From Spongilla lacustris (taxonomy: Eukaryota; Porifera; Demospongiae; Spongillida; Spongillidae): a DNA stretch of 64,000 nucleotides. The DNA lies in assembly GCA_949361645.1 (NCBI GenBank), contig OX442416.1, positions 17,922,993 through 17,986,992 of the forward strand, written 5' to 3'. Positions within the stretch are counted from its first letter, which is position 1; each line of letters begins with the position of its first letter. The position numbers were made by a program, and so were the translations under genes. The notes beneath the pieces were generated by a model that had not been told where the DNA came from, searched no databases, and worked only from the letters and a program-made list of their open reading frames with translations. Below are positions 10,811-22,087 of the stretch, piece by piece.

Positions 10811-11283
10811 CTAGCATAAACCAAATCCATCGTTACCCTTCACACCAAGTACCATGCTCTCTTTAAAGGCTGCATACTTTTACTTTGCGCCATGGCTGGT
10901 CGGTACATGCAGGTTCAATGAACAAGTCATTGCTTTGGGCAGTTTTGAATCATCACTGTGGAGGAACGAAACGGTAAGAGATTTTGGAAATCCCTGAGGT
11001 GGTATAGCAGAGCTCCCAGTAAATAAACTCCAAGTGTGCACTGACAACTGCCTTCTATCTGAATACCATCTTCACAATCATCAAGGAATTCGTCAAGATG
11101 TACGTATGCCTGCTCTTCTCCCAAGTCAGAGTCATGGGAAAACTGTACTTGCCATAATGCTCTGATGTCATCTGCCTTCAAGACATGATCATGGAAAACA
11201 AAAAAGCCTTCAAGTTGGGATGGGTGCTTCTGTACCATTGCATAGACGTCTAATGTTCGTAAACCTTCCACAAACTGGTCCAT
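10811..11283 (-). pseudogene. HECT-type E3 ubiquitin ligase C-lobe relic (G2E3-like)
   Basis: Minus-strand fragment of a HECT domain. The open part begins with QFVEGLRTLDVYAMVQKHP and LKADDIRALWQVQFS, as in the invertebrate G2E3-like HECT family. After a frameshift at about 11,030-11,060 the other frame reads FTGSSAIPPQGFPKSLTVSF and LPKAMTCSLNLHVPTSHG, the C-lobe region that includes the catalytic-cysteine TC motif (here MTC). An in-frame TAA lies at 10,880-10,882, and then YAAFKESMVLGVKGNDGFG closes the domain before the stop at 10,811-10,813. In intact enzymes that cysteine takes ubiquitin from E2. The frameshift and stop make this a pseudogene or a captured fragment. Confidence 0.7.
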
Positions 11284-11489
11284 CTCAACCCACGCTTCAA
11301 ATATAGTATGCTCATTTACAATACTTACAGAACAGCGGGTCCTTTCTTTGGTAGTGATTTATTTATGAACATTAAACTACTTCTCACTGTTACAAATAGG
11401 CTGCCTAGACTTGGAAATATTAACATACACACCAGATATCAAACATTACCTTTGAACAGACCTCCCGTTGTGGCTTCAGTCCCGCAAAA

Positions 11490-11735
11490 TATGCGTCCAT
11501 AAGATGACGCAATGCATCAATTGAAATCTGTGTGGTCATCTCACATCATAAGTCATTATCTCCAACCCACAGTGAATGGAGGACATAGCATGTACATAAG
11601 GTCAAGGACAATGTAACTGCTACTGTACTATACTTTCCTACAACATGCTTGTCAGCATTTGATGGATGATGCAAATATTTTCTCACTTTATCGTAAAGGT
11701 GCTGTGCCCTTGCTGGAGTCTGTCCATTTGTATTT
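11490..11735. repeat. Dispersed repeat A, copy 3
   Basis: Third copy of the repeat at 6,536 and 10,310. It starts with gcgtccataagatgacgcaa (shared with about 6,668), and its later part is nearly identical to copy 2. Confidence 0.8.
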
Positions 11736-11876
11736 GTGTAAGGCCTTGCACTCTACAGAGGAACAAAAAAGAATTTGTAGCTGTCCACCTCCACCAGTTC
11801 ATGCCATTCTTTTAGTCGTTGATTTCCATAACCAGCTTTTGAACCAACACATTGGATCGCTTTATGTCAAAATGTC

Positions 11877-12005
11877 AAATACAAGCTTCAAGTCATAAAT
11901 TGGTACCTTGCAAATGGGAACAATGCTCATGCTGCTGCAAAGCATTTTGACAGAGTGATTAGTACTCATTTGGCGGGTTGGCTAAAACGATATGCAGGTT
12001 TTTAA
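11877..12005 (+). pseudogene. Pogo/Tigger-type N-terminal helix-turn-helix fragment
   Basis: A short plus-strand reading frame ends at a TAA at 12,003-12,005. It encodes KYKLQVINWYLANGNNAHA, AAKHF and WLKRY, the signature of the psq/CENP-B-type DNA-binding helix-turn-helix at the N-terminus of Pogo-superfamily transposases. No downstream catalytic domain follows on this strand. A C-terminal transposase piece lies at 12,726-12,950 in the opposite orientation, so the locus has been rearranged or holds two insertions. Confidence 0.5.
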
Positions 12006-12725
12006 TTAACAACATTAACATCTTTACCAATTAATCTTTGAAGGGCTGCTTGTTGAAGCAGAGTGAGGCACTGCAAATAAACCCCAAGGCAATAACGATA
12101 CTTTTTTGTCACCAAGGTTGAATTTATTGCAGCGGCGTTTCCCTTTGCCGAAACTCTGTGATGTGAACTGAATAATCTTCGAAATAGGACTGGGATCCAC
12201 GTGAAGGTCTGCTGTGATGGCTTCAGTTCTTAATACCACAGCAGGGTGGCCTTCCACGCATGCTCATACTGCGTATGCTTTGGGCTAAGTGAATTAATAA
12301 CATGATGAGAAATGACTGAGAATTAAATGCATGCATACGTTATCAGTTGTTAATTAACATTGAATGTCATTAAAGTTAAATCGACGGATGTAGATGAAAT
12401 TGGTCAAAATCATTAACCTACTTGTAAATGCTATTTCAGAGCAATTTTCAGGAGCCATCTAAAAAGGTTAAACAACACATGGGTAGGTAGCATATTATAG
12501 TTCTATTTCAATAAATGATATTCAAAGTACACAATCGTCTACGCATAGGTGCATATGTGTCTACGCGTAGACGACAATATAACATTACAAATATAATCTA
12601 TGTTAATGCACATGTTTACAAATTTAATCATTGGAATCAAAACCTTCAATATCGTCCCCTGACACCATTCCGTTTTCTTTTGTCTGAACTTTCAACATCA
12701 TCAACAACTTCAGGTTGAAGGCTCT

Positions 12726-12950
12726 TCGTGACTGATCTCTTCCAATGCTACCTGTGGAACAAGGCTAAACATTTTGCCATTCTCGCTACCGTCAACGGCA
12801 GCTGTGATGCCACAGAGTAAGATTGACTCCTTTGTGGTTTCAGATTTTATGCTATCCCATGCTGCAGACACCCAGTTGATAACGTCCTGCCATGATAGTG
12901 TCTTAGGAGTTGTTTCATGGATTCCTGATAAGGCTTTGGGTGTGCGGCAT
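12726..12950 (-). pseudogene. Pogo/Tigger-type transposase C-terminal fragment
   Basis: On the minus strand one frame reads TPKALSGIHETTPKTLSWQD, VINWVSAAWDSIKSETTKES and ILLCGITAAVDGSENG. This is the region after the DDE catalytic core in Tigger/Jerky-type (CENP-B-like) transposases, where a Trp-rich helix and a CGI-xxALDG motif are typical. The catalytic acidic residues are not present in this fragment. It is a dead relic. Confidence 0.55.
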
Positions 12951-13082
12951 CTTGCAACTGAATGGGTTTCAAAAAGTTCTCAATTGTGACAATGACTTGC
13001 CTCAATACACTTTCTTTGCACCGCTTTATCATCTGGGATAACTTCTATGGGAACTTTCAATGAGCTCAGCGGCTGACCAGTA

Positions 13083-13325
13083 AAATTTTGATATAGCAGG
13101 TTGATAAAATCCTTGGTCACTCTATGTGGCCCAAAGAAATTCTACCTAATGTAGTCCATGATCCTATGTAAGTCGACTGATGCGTAAGGTGACCCTTTTT
13201 CGGCAGGAAATAAACATGCGTTCTGTTGAACATAATATTATTTGCAAAGTAAACATCATGTACAGTATTCTTACACGAATTAAATACAGTACCTTGAGGA
13301 CCTCATGTTGAAAATGGTTCGATAG
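13083..13325. repeat. Dispersed repeat B
   Basis: Pieces recur elsewhere: agcaggttgataaaatcc at about 5,967, acacgaattaaa followed by ccttgaggac at about 16,600, and cctaatgt..gatc..taagtcgact near 20,512-20,545. The copies are partial and diverged. Function is unknown. Confidence 0.5.
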
Positions 13326-13741
13326 CAACGAAGAGTTTCTCGGTTATTGAGTTATACGCGGGTCGCAAATGATATATATATATATATATTAGCAGCTGCA
13401 ATGTCAATGTCCAACAATTGCCAATTACACAGACAATTACCAATTACACAGACAATTTAACTAGGCGGATTGTTATTCACTTCTTGTATGGTAAAGTTTT
13501 CTATCTGGCAGTTAATGAAGTAAATTCGCGCTCCTACGCGTCGTGCCCGCGTGGGCTTTGGAGGAGAAGAACTATGTTTAGGCGGCGGCACTGGTGGGTG
13601 CAGATGTGTGTTGAACTTCTGTTTCTCGAAGGTAGATTCTGTGTTTGGAGTTAACATGTGACCTATAAGCAAAAAATGGCCAATTATTGACTTCAAACAT
13701 TAATCCTGGATGTCATTGTTTACACTTGAACATAGAAAAAC

Positions 13742-14572
13742 ATATGGGAAAGTTTACGAGAAAAGGGACCTAGCGTGTATTATAAAAAAGTACAATAAAA
13801 ATGCATTACGTTTGAATTGCTATAACTTCCGAACAGTTAACGCTATCAACTTTCTATTTTCAACACTTCATACTGCACCATTTCTCTACGGTAAAATACA
13901 TTTTGGAGTCTTGCACTTGCTCCGTGTCAGTATTGCAACGTTCGATACCCCACTGGGTTCAAACCCGCCATAACTTTCGGTAGGAGTAATCAATTCGCTT
14001 CAAATTCGGTTTGTAGGTAGAGAGGTCCTATACCTATCGATTTGTTTTGTTCGTTGATTTTTATGCCATCCATTACGGAGATAAAGTTGAACAAACTACG
14101 TGCACGTTTTCCCGCTTGATTCGCGCCAATGTTATAATCCCCGCCTCCCCATACATTGAGCGGAACGCAATTTGCCCAAATCATTGGCGCGAATCGAGCG
14201 CGAAAATGGGCACGTAGTTTGTTCAACTTTATCTCCGTAATGGATGGCATAAAAATCAACGAACAGAACAAATCGATAGGTATAGGACCTCTCTACCTAC
14301 AAACCGAATTTGAAGCGAATTGATTACTCCTACCGAAAGTTATGGCGGGTTTGAACCCAGTGGGGTATCGAACGTTGCAATACTGACACGGAGCAAGTGC
14401 AAGACTCCAAAATGTATTTTACCATAGAGAAATGGTGCAGTATGAAGTGTTGAAAATAGGAAGGTGATAGCGTTAACAGTTCGGAAGTTATAGCAAATCA
14501 AACGTAATGCATTTTTATTATACTTTTTTTATAATAAACGCTAGGTCCCTTTTCTCGTAAACTTTCCCATAT
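13742..14572. repeat. 831-bp foldback element
   Basis: An inverted repeat with arms 13,742-14,130 and 14,183-14,572 and a loop of about 52 bp. The outer ends read atatgggaaagtttacgag and its complement. The arms agree nearly base for base (for example tctctacggtaaaatac against its complement with one change). No gene is inside; ORFs on both strands are mirror images. It is a non-autonomous foldback or MITE-like element. A diverged piece of one arm lies at 36,235-36,345. I see no clean target duplication. Confidence 0.9.
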
Positions 14573-14603
14573 ATAGTATATAATCAATGATATTTCAGTA
14601 AGA

Positions 14604-15642
14604 CTTACACCTTTGTTGGGGAGGCAATCTCTTTGTTAATAAGGCCATCCTTGTATAGTTTATTGACAAAGTTTACTACAACGTGCTCTACATCCAGGGT
14701 GGTGTCATGCGGCAGCTCTTTGAGCACGACGACATCGGGCACTGTTAAGTGCCTTCAGCTCCTCTCTTTCGTGTCTCTGGAGCGACTTCTGCCTTCCGCC
14801 CCATCTTTTCTCCAGTCTTCTCTCGGGGGTGTGGCTGGATACGGGCGAGGGCGACCTCGACCCCTCCACCCCTGATCCTGCTGCATTCGAGGGTCCTGGT
14901 CTCAGTACCTCTCCTGCCAATGCCTCTGGTCTCTACTTCGGCCCCTTCTGTTGGTTTGGGGGGAAAGGTCCTTCCTTCAGCATGACTAGCTCCCTCATGA
15001 TCTTCTCCAGCCCCAGCTGAAGGTCCACCACTGCCGCCTCGAGGCAGTTGCAGCCAAGGCGGGCGGCGGGGCACACTTTTTGGGTCTTAGTTCAACTGAC
15101 CCAGCCCTCTCCTTCCCCTTAGCAGAGGCTACCTGGGCATATGTCAGAGCTGCACCAGCTCTACCCGTTGCAGTGGGGTCAGCAACTCTAACAGAGGTGG
15201 GCCTATGCTCTCCAGTTTTGGATGGAGCTTGTTCAACACCTTTTGCCCAAGCCACTTTGGAGATGATCCTGTTGACGAATACTTTGGTATTCCTCTCCTG
15301 CTCGACCTCCATTTATTTTATCTTGGGGGCCAGGGAATCATCTTCCATCCCAAGGAGGGCGGCGAGGCCTTTTAGGGCCTCCTTGCCCAAAGTGAGGTCG
15401 GCTTTAAGGGTATTCACCCAATCGCTGCGGGCTACTTCTTCATCCCAGTGCCCCTCCAGAAGGCACACGTTCTTCAAGGCAGCCTTTAGTTCTATGGCTC
15501 TCCAGGCCTTTGTGAAGTTAGGGGTAGACGGTACCACACCTGAGACAATGTACTGTCTCAGAAGGGGTGGAATGTGTGCAGGTGGGATATGTACATGCAC
15601 AAAGGGTGTATGTGGAATGATTACTTGAATTTTGAGTAACAT
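14604..15642 (-). pseudogene. Penelope-like relic, RT fragment plus ORF1-like region
   Basis: A second copy related to the 0.4-5.8 kb element. The minus-strand 14,604-14,745 segment aligns with about 3,040-3,190 (RT region containing the INKADK-downstream block). It is abruptly fused to an ORF1-like region (15,313-15,642 and 14,995-15,312). That region has AWRAIELKAALKNVCLLEGHW, TLKADLTLGKEALKGLAALL and LTYAQVASAKGKERAGSVEL, matching motifs in the first copy at 4.4-5.1 kb. The middle of the element is missing, and several frames are used. No nuclease is present. Confidence 0.7.
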
Positions 15643-16680
15643 GCACTTTTATCTCTGCCAGTAGAAGTTTTTTTCTACAATCCAACTTAATTATGTGATG
15701 TTGGAAATTGGTTAAAAGACAAAAATGCTTATTATAGGTGACTGCAAAGAAGCGCTTAAAACGTAGCAGCTACATCATTCAAATGTCCATCCCTAGCCTG
15801 CATATGAACTGTAGTGTTTTCAAAACACACACATGCACTAATACAGCACAACATACAAGGGCTAAATTCTATCTTGATACCATTTTGTCACTTACTTTAT
15901 CATATTTTGAAGCCCATTCTTTCAATGAACCCTAATAAGTGTCATCAATGTATTGTCATCAATGTATTGTCATTTTCAATATATAGACATGTCTTTTAAA
16001 GCTTTTTGTGCATTATATATTTGATCAGTAGCAGTGTCTTTACTGGCTTTCATACGACATGAAATCAAGAAACAGTAAAGCAAGAACAGGAAGCCATAAA
16101 TTCTCTTAATGCATATATATATATATATACACTAAGAGAGCCAATGTAAAGGTCAAGGCACTTCTTTAAAATGCTATGAAAGGATTAAACCCTTCCTGTA
16201 CTCCATTGCGAAATACATACACACTGGAAGTCACAGGGAATCTCCATGGTACATGATATACATCGAAGGTTGCCTTGAACACCAGAGCTTACAGCATCTA
16301 AGGACTACACTGTGTAAAGTTACACCTCTCCAATACCTGGCATTGAATGTGATTAAATATAATACGATTGTGGTGCAGCTGACAGAGGTGAACGAGCAAG
16401 CCTATTTGCCGTCGCCTTGAGCAGACCATCAACAGAGCCTCACAACTGTAAGCACGTCTAACACATGAGAGGCAGAGTTTGAGATTGAAAGAAACAGGAC
16501 ATAGTTTGGATTTAAGCTGGATTTTTTTAAATTGATATGAAAGGGTTGCCCAATTTTTCGTGTTGCTAACGGATATTATTTGCAAAGTAAACATGTTCTT
16601 ACACGAATTAAACCTTGAGGACTTAATGTTGAAATTGAGCTGGCACAAACTCTTCTATACAGCGTCATTTCTGACAATCA
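15643..16680. other. Intergenic with short repeats
   Basis: AT-rich spacer with a (TA) run at about 16,111-16,130 and, at 16,570-16,640, a fragment of dispersed repeat B (ttacacgaattaaaccttgagg). No gene is recognised. Confidence 0.4.
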
Positions 16681-16689
16681 AGACAGTTT

Positions 16690-16830
16690 GCAATGTTCCC
16701 GTGGTGTAAGCCACAAATGTCGTCCTAAATACCTCCTCCACATCCCCTCTGGATAGGTAGGCTGCCTCCAAGGCTGCAACCCTCTCCAGTGCAGCATTTG
16801 ATCATGGTGGTGTTGAGGGGAGGGGTGGGC
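16690..16830 (-). pseudogene. Possible Penelope ORF1-like scrap
   Basis: The minus strand encodes an alanine/leucine-rich stretch like AALERVAALEAAYLSRGD, similar in pattern to RAALEKVQLLSRYWSEE in the main element. It is short and flanked by unrelated sequence, so homology is plausible but weak. Confidence 0.3.
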
Positions 16831-17029
16831 GGGCTGGCTTAACAGCTGCTGGAGCCGGTGGATGTCCCTCTAGGGCAGCTATTCAGCGAGGTTGTCCCTC
16901 TCTTGGATCTCATCTCTGGTTTAGGGCGAGTGCACCCGTGTTGGATTGGCGATCCCGTGTCGTGAAAGCAGGTTAACGCACTGCGGAGTTGCTAGCTGAG
17001 GCACTTCTATGTACGAAGAAATGTCAGTA

Positions 17030-18173
17030 CAGGGTTCCTACGGGTTTTGGAATCCTGGAATTGTTTTGGAATTTCATTTAGCATTTTCAAGGGCCTGGAA
17101 AAGTTATGAAATACTTTGCTGTGACGAAAGGTTTTGGAAAAGTTTTGGATTTTTAAAAAGCATTGTTAGTATGCGCGTGCACTTGCGCTTCTTTATAAGC
17201 ACTAACGTGCATATGTAATGGCAATAGACAGGGGTATATGTGATACACATCAGACATGCATGTGAGTTATTACGAGTCCCATGCAGTGGTCTCTTGCACG
17301 CGCAAAGTGTTTAATACTGACGTAAAGCACACGCATGTACCCACACGCTGTTCTGTGCTAATGTACTCGCGAGTACTGACTTGTTGAAAAGCACGTAACT
17401 CCCGCGTAACAACTTCTACTTATCCACGCGACTTAATTATTTAGACTACGCCCATGCATTCCCACACAACACACTAGTTTTAACTTCACTTTTGTTCTCC
17501 ATCACGCTTACAAAATACATAATTATAGTTATAGCTTCCAATGTCTATTTCGTCAATCAGCTTGAAAACATTGCTGCCTTCCTCACGTTCACTTACAGTG
17601 TAAGCAAACATGCCAGATGTTTGCACTTTCAATAATGAATGTTAATGGACCAATGAGGATGGATTGAAGGACTGAGTGGCAATATGCGATAGGGCCATGT
17701 GTTTGGTGTGCCATAAATCCTTCGTAATCCAAACATTGGGTAAAGCTTCACTCCTTAGCTATGCTATAAAGGGGTAGAACGTAAAGAAAGGACCCAAAAT
17801 TGATCACCATTTTATTGACGACGATACAGGATAGAGGAACTCAAAGTGACACATAAGAGGGTTGTATCCATTAGTGAATTTGTTGCTTCATCAGACAAAT
17901 ATGCAATCACTGACTAGGAAAGATTAAGCAGCCAAGTTCAATCACTAAGGCACGCTTCAAAAGACAAGGCACAAGAGATGAAAAGTGCTTAGTGCCTAGC
18001 TTATTACTGCTTATACATGTATATGTCAAATCGCACCTATCATATCATATACTTGTGGTTTTTTTTTTTTTTAACTATGTACTTAACCTGGTTTTGAAAT
18101 GTGTTTTTAATATGTATGAAACGTTTTGGAAAAGTTTTGGAAAAAATATTTCATGAAAGTGTTAGGAACCCTG
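17030..18173. mobile_element. Non-autonomous DNA transposon, CAGGGTTCCTA ends, 6-bp TSD
   Basis: The element starts cagggttccta and ends taggaaccctg, an inverted terminal repeat, and is flanked on both sides by tcagta (17,024-17,029 and 18,174-18,179). Subterminal copies of ggttttggaaaagttttgg occur near both ends. An uninterrupted paralog at 20,681-20,760 reads gcacttgctatgtac through ctcagtagcgttaaaa, with a single tcagta, and so serves as an empty site. No transposase ORF is inside. A 6-bp duplication excludes Tc1/mariner (TA) and is not the 8 bp usual for hAT; the superfamily is left open. Confidence 0.85.
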
Positions 18174-18539
18174 TCAGTAGCGTTAAAACCAAAATTTGCA
18201 TTCAACTTCGTTCTTCGTTCGCTTTTCTTAATGCAGATTTCTTGGAGACTGTTTTTGCTCTTTTTCTTACAACGCCCTATATATAACATGCCGTTATTAG
18301 AGCATGCACTTGGTAAAAGGTAATATGCTATGGTGAATGCTTATGTTGCTACGACGTCTCCCTCAAAAAGAACAGTGTCTCCTTTATCAGGCGTTTCTAC
18401 ATCCACTCTCCTTTATAACCAAACTCATTGCACATCATACAAAACGGATGACACATAATGTACACAAATCACGAGGTACTAGTAAGCAGTGGGAGAATTC
18501 TAGGAAGTTTACCTAGATACTTTTGTTTGGGTGGAGGCT

Positions 18540-19290
18540 TAGAAAAAAAACAACACATAAAACGTATTGTGACATTTCTCTGTGTATTTTATGTTAAAAA
18601 CATAAAATACTGCCATGAAGACAGGCACCGCATCTTCCGTCTTCACCTTGCATATGAATTTGCTGTCTACCATTATGCCTGCAGACTTTCCCCTAGTCAT
18701 CACCACAATCAATGGCTGAATCAGACCTTTGGACTGTACCTTTTGCACACTTTCTATTGGCTAGAGTAAAACATCTCAGGTACCAGGTGGTGTAAGAGAA
18801 CAAATCCAAGTATGTTTTGATCTAAGAATTAAGTACACATTGTAGCGTCATGAAATAATTAGTAAAATATTATATCTCACCTTGAATTTGCAGTTTATCC
18901 CACACTGCACTAAGAGCTGTGCAATCTTCTCTTTCCTTAGCAGCTGTTTCAAATACCTGTTTCACTACCGTCTTCCATTTTTGGACCATACCAACTTTTT
19001 TTTTTCATCATCATGTCCACCTTTTTGAATATCTGTAGAAAAACATATGTAGTATATAATCCACTATATTTAAGTAAGACTTACACTATCAGTGTGGCAC
19101 AAGCCAGGGAACATTTCAATTGCTCCTGAAGCATCTTCAAAACTGTTGGGAATTTTGAAGCGCCGTATGTGGAATGTTTTAGCCATTAGCAAAGCTACAG
19201 TGTCCTTGTCCTTCTCTTGTCCGGTACGAAATATGGACTTAATCCCATTGGTTTGTCTTCCAGATGTGCCTCTTCTATAGACCATTCGTT
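18540..19290 (-). pseudogene. Unrecognised degenerate multi-exon gene
   Basis: Three minus-strand exon-like pieces. Near 19,285-19,085, frames encode EEAHLEDKPMGLSPYFVPDK and, after a shift, KTFHIRRFKIPNSFEDASGA ending at a GTAAG donor. A second piece at about 19,008-18,885 encodes KWKTVVKQVFETAAKERED and ends with CAAG/GTGAG. The last piece (18,748-18,540) encodes LIQPLIVVMTRGKSAGIMVD and VFMAVFYVFNIKY. The YVFNIKY ending resembles a domain I have seen in uncharacterised invertebrate proteins, but I cannot name it. The frameshift indicates decay. Confidence 0.4.
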
Positions 19291-19913
19291 GTAAGATTTT
19301 TTATGTCCTTGTGAAAAAGATTATACAAAACAAACAACTCACCATGGCCAACACTTTCACAAGACTGATGTGCTCATGTGTAGTTCATTCTGCTCATCTT
19401 TCGAGCCCCGTTGTGACAGATGCTTATAAAACAATAATGTATTATTAGTGTACTTTTGAGTTGCATTTTGTGAAAAGTAGCCACAAGTGAGCTAGAAACA
19501 GACATGGTGGCCATGATTGATGTGGATACGGTCAACAGATTAAACGAAAATTTTGGGGTTTGTAAAACATTAGAAACACCCACTCCATGGAATAATGGTG
19601 TTTGAACATTGCCCTTTGGTAAAGGTAACCATGACAATAGTTACACTAATAATTTATGCTGTCGCTAGTGCTGCATCAAACTATGGTATGTCATTGGCAA
19701 AATATTTAATTTCAATTTCTTGTTCATTGCATAATGATTTGGGGTTGATACATTAGTTTTAAAGGAGGGAGGATCCGGTTTGGCAAATTTATTATGTGGA
19801 AACCGCCTGAGAGTTATTCCCTTATTTTGCATCTCTGGACCCAACTTTGGTGTATCTTTTATGTTCCTGCAAAGACTTATTAATGAAATACATATTCTAA
19901 AGCATAACACATA

Positions 19914-20330
19914 TTGTGACATTTATCTGTGTATTTTATGTTTTTAACATAGAATACTGCTATGAAGACAGGCACCGCATCTTCCATCTTAACCTTGCGT
20001 ATGAATTTGCAGTCTACAATTATACCTGCAGACTTTCTCCCTGTCATCACCACAATCAACGGCTGAATCAGATCTTTGGCTTAACCTCTTGCACCCTTTC
20101 TATTGGCTATATAGAAAAAGGTGATTTACAAACATGTCAAAAAAATAATGGTAATAACAGAAACTTAAACACATCAAATACAATATCCTTGTATAATCGG
20201 CAGAAGGATGCCTATCAGGTACCAGGTAGTGTAGGACCCATCCCTCCTCTTTCCAAACCTGGTCTCATTTGTTGGCTGGTCCTGCTGGCAGCTATGCTAG
20301 GGACACTCACTTTATCCTGAACCAATTGGA
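19914..20330 (-). pseudogene. Second copy of the last exon(s) of the unrecognised gene
   Basis: 19,914-20,110 repeats 18,570-18,760 (cctgcagactttccccc..tcatcaccacaatc and the YVFNI-encoding part). 20,215-20,330 encodes on the minus strand MRPGLERGGMGPTLPGT, and its end (ggtaccaggt) recurs at 18,778-18,790. The two copies therefore derive from a local tandem duplication of a minus-strand gene. A further coding-like stretch (FDPVAKQMVNILQNYSDLER) lies at about 20,420-20,340. Confidence 0.45.
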
Positions 20331-20549
20331 CAATGCAAGGGCAGGTAGATGCAACGCTCTAGGTCACTGTAGTTCTGAAGTATATTTACCATCTGCTTGG
20401 CCACAGGGTCAAATGTACTGCAGCTACAGTTAACCTCGTACTGGATGTTGAGTCAGTTCGTGGCATCGCGAAATACTGTAGGCATCGTATTTGGCGCAAA
20501 AAAGTTGGACCTAATGTCGTATATGATACACTATTTTAAGTCGACTACT

Positions 20550-21010
20550 GTATGGAGGAGCTAGAAAAAAATAACCAAACTCTGAGAATGGCCTAAGATA
20601 CCAGGTTGAGGGACATAACACAAACTTTTCATCTGAAATGTTCTAACGGTCGAATAAGGCTGTGCTGTCTATGCTAACACTGCAGAGTTGCTAGCTGAGG
20701 CACTTGCTATGTACATGAACTTAGAAAGCTCAGTAGCGTTAAAATCAAAGCTCGCATTCACCTTCATAAAAATAAGAATAATTTACTACGATATCTGCTG
20801 TTCACTTCCATACCCCACAGCGGATTATGAGATCATGGATGTGGGTGTTGGATTCATGCTCCACCTCAAAACTGCTTCAAATAAATTTTTCACTCCATTT
20901 ATAGCAATCTGTAATGACTCAAAAGGCAGCAGACATGTAAATTTACTACTGAATACCGTATTCACAAATTGGTTGCAATCGATATCCTATGGAACGTTTG
21001 ATTGCCTATT
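20550..21010. repeat. Segmental duplication, copy 1
   Basis: Nearly the same sequence is present at 22,088-22,460, for example gtatggaggagctagaaaaa, cggattatgagatcatggat and ttgcaatcgatatcct. Copy 1 has about 85 extra bases (about 20,655-20,738), including the paralogous empty site of the 17-kb transposon. No recognised protein is encoded. Confidence 0.85.
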
Positions 21011-21514
21011 TGCTGAGGGCAGAGAACATGTCTTCTGTGCTTCAGTCAATACGGACAGGGGCTACTTGTGATGCTTTGCTAAGTTGTATCTCTAGCCAGC
21101 ATGATCTAATAACAAAGACGGTAGGAAAGCAAATGTACATGTACTAGATAGAGCTATTCCAGCTAAAAGAGTATTGGAAAGTATTCAGTTCATCTTTTCA
21201 ACACAGCCTTCACAGGTGTAAACACACAGACACAACACCTTTAACTTTAGGGGCATTATGCATTTCTTCTTCAGCCTGCCATAATGCTCGTACTTTTTTG
21301 TATACCAGTATTTACCTACCAGCAACGTAAGCTAACACACTGTATGGCAGTTATCTGCTTCACAATTGACCTCAGCCACTGCCCAGTCCTTCTCCTGCGA
21401 TGACTCACTGTTACAACTTCTATGTCCTGGGATATTACAACCACTAACATGGACCCAGGGAGTGTGCTGGTACCTTGTACCTCCCTCTCCTTCCCTCTTC
21501 ACTTCCCTCTTTCT

Positions 21515-21630
21515 GATGGGGTATTCACAGGGTGATGATGGGGTTCTGATGGGGTATGCAGAGAGTGATGATGGGGGGTTCTGCTGGGGTATTCAGAGGG
21601 TGATGGGGTTCTGATGGGGTATTGTGATTG
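21515..21630. repeat. Short G-rich tandem repeat
   Basis: Four degenerate copies of a unit of about 30 bp built on gatggggtattc and gtgatgatgggg. Intergenic. Confidence 0.6.
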
Positions 21631-22087
21631 TGATGTACCGAAGGATTCACAAACTTAACTACTTTCTGTGGACGTACAATGGCTCCAAGGTAGAACAATA
21701 CCGGCATTGCAGTCACAACGCTGATGTACGGTAACTCGTACAGCCTTACTATTTTACTGTTACCACATTAATAAATCAAAGAAAAGTTGCATGGCCTTCG
21801 TGCCTAAGTAAGCACATATCTGAACTCCAAGCTTCTACACACGGTTATTATAATTATCCGAGGTAAGTGATACTATACTCCACTTCAGGAGAAGCTCAGA
21901 GCTTCTTCTGTGACCACAGTGTCACTCTGCAGCGTTAATTAGTGCTAATGATTCTAAAGGATTGGGAACATTATCAGAAGACTCCTAGAGCACAACCATA
22001 AAAACCATCGCATATACAGAGAGCATTTAGCTAGGAACACTACCCATCATGCCAACTTAATAACATACATGTTGGTTTGATGATGTA

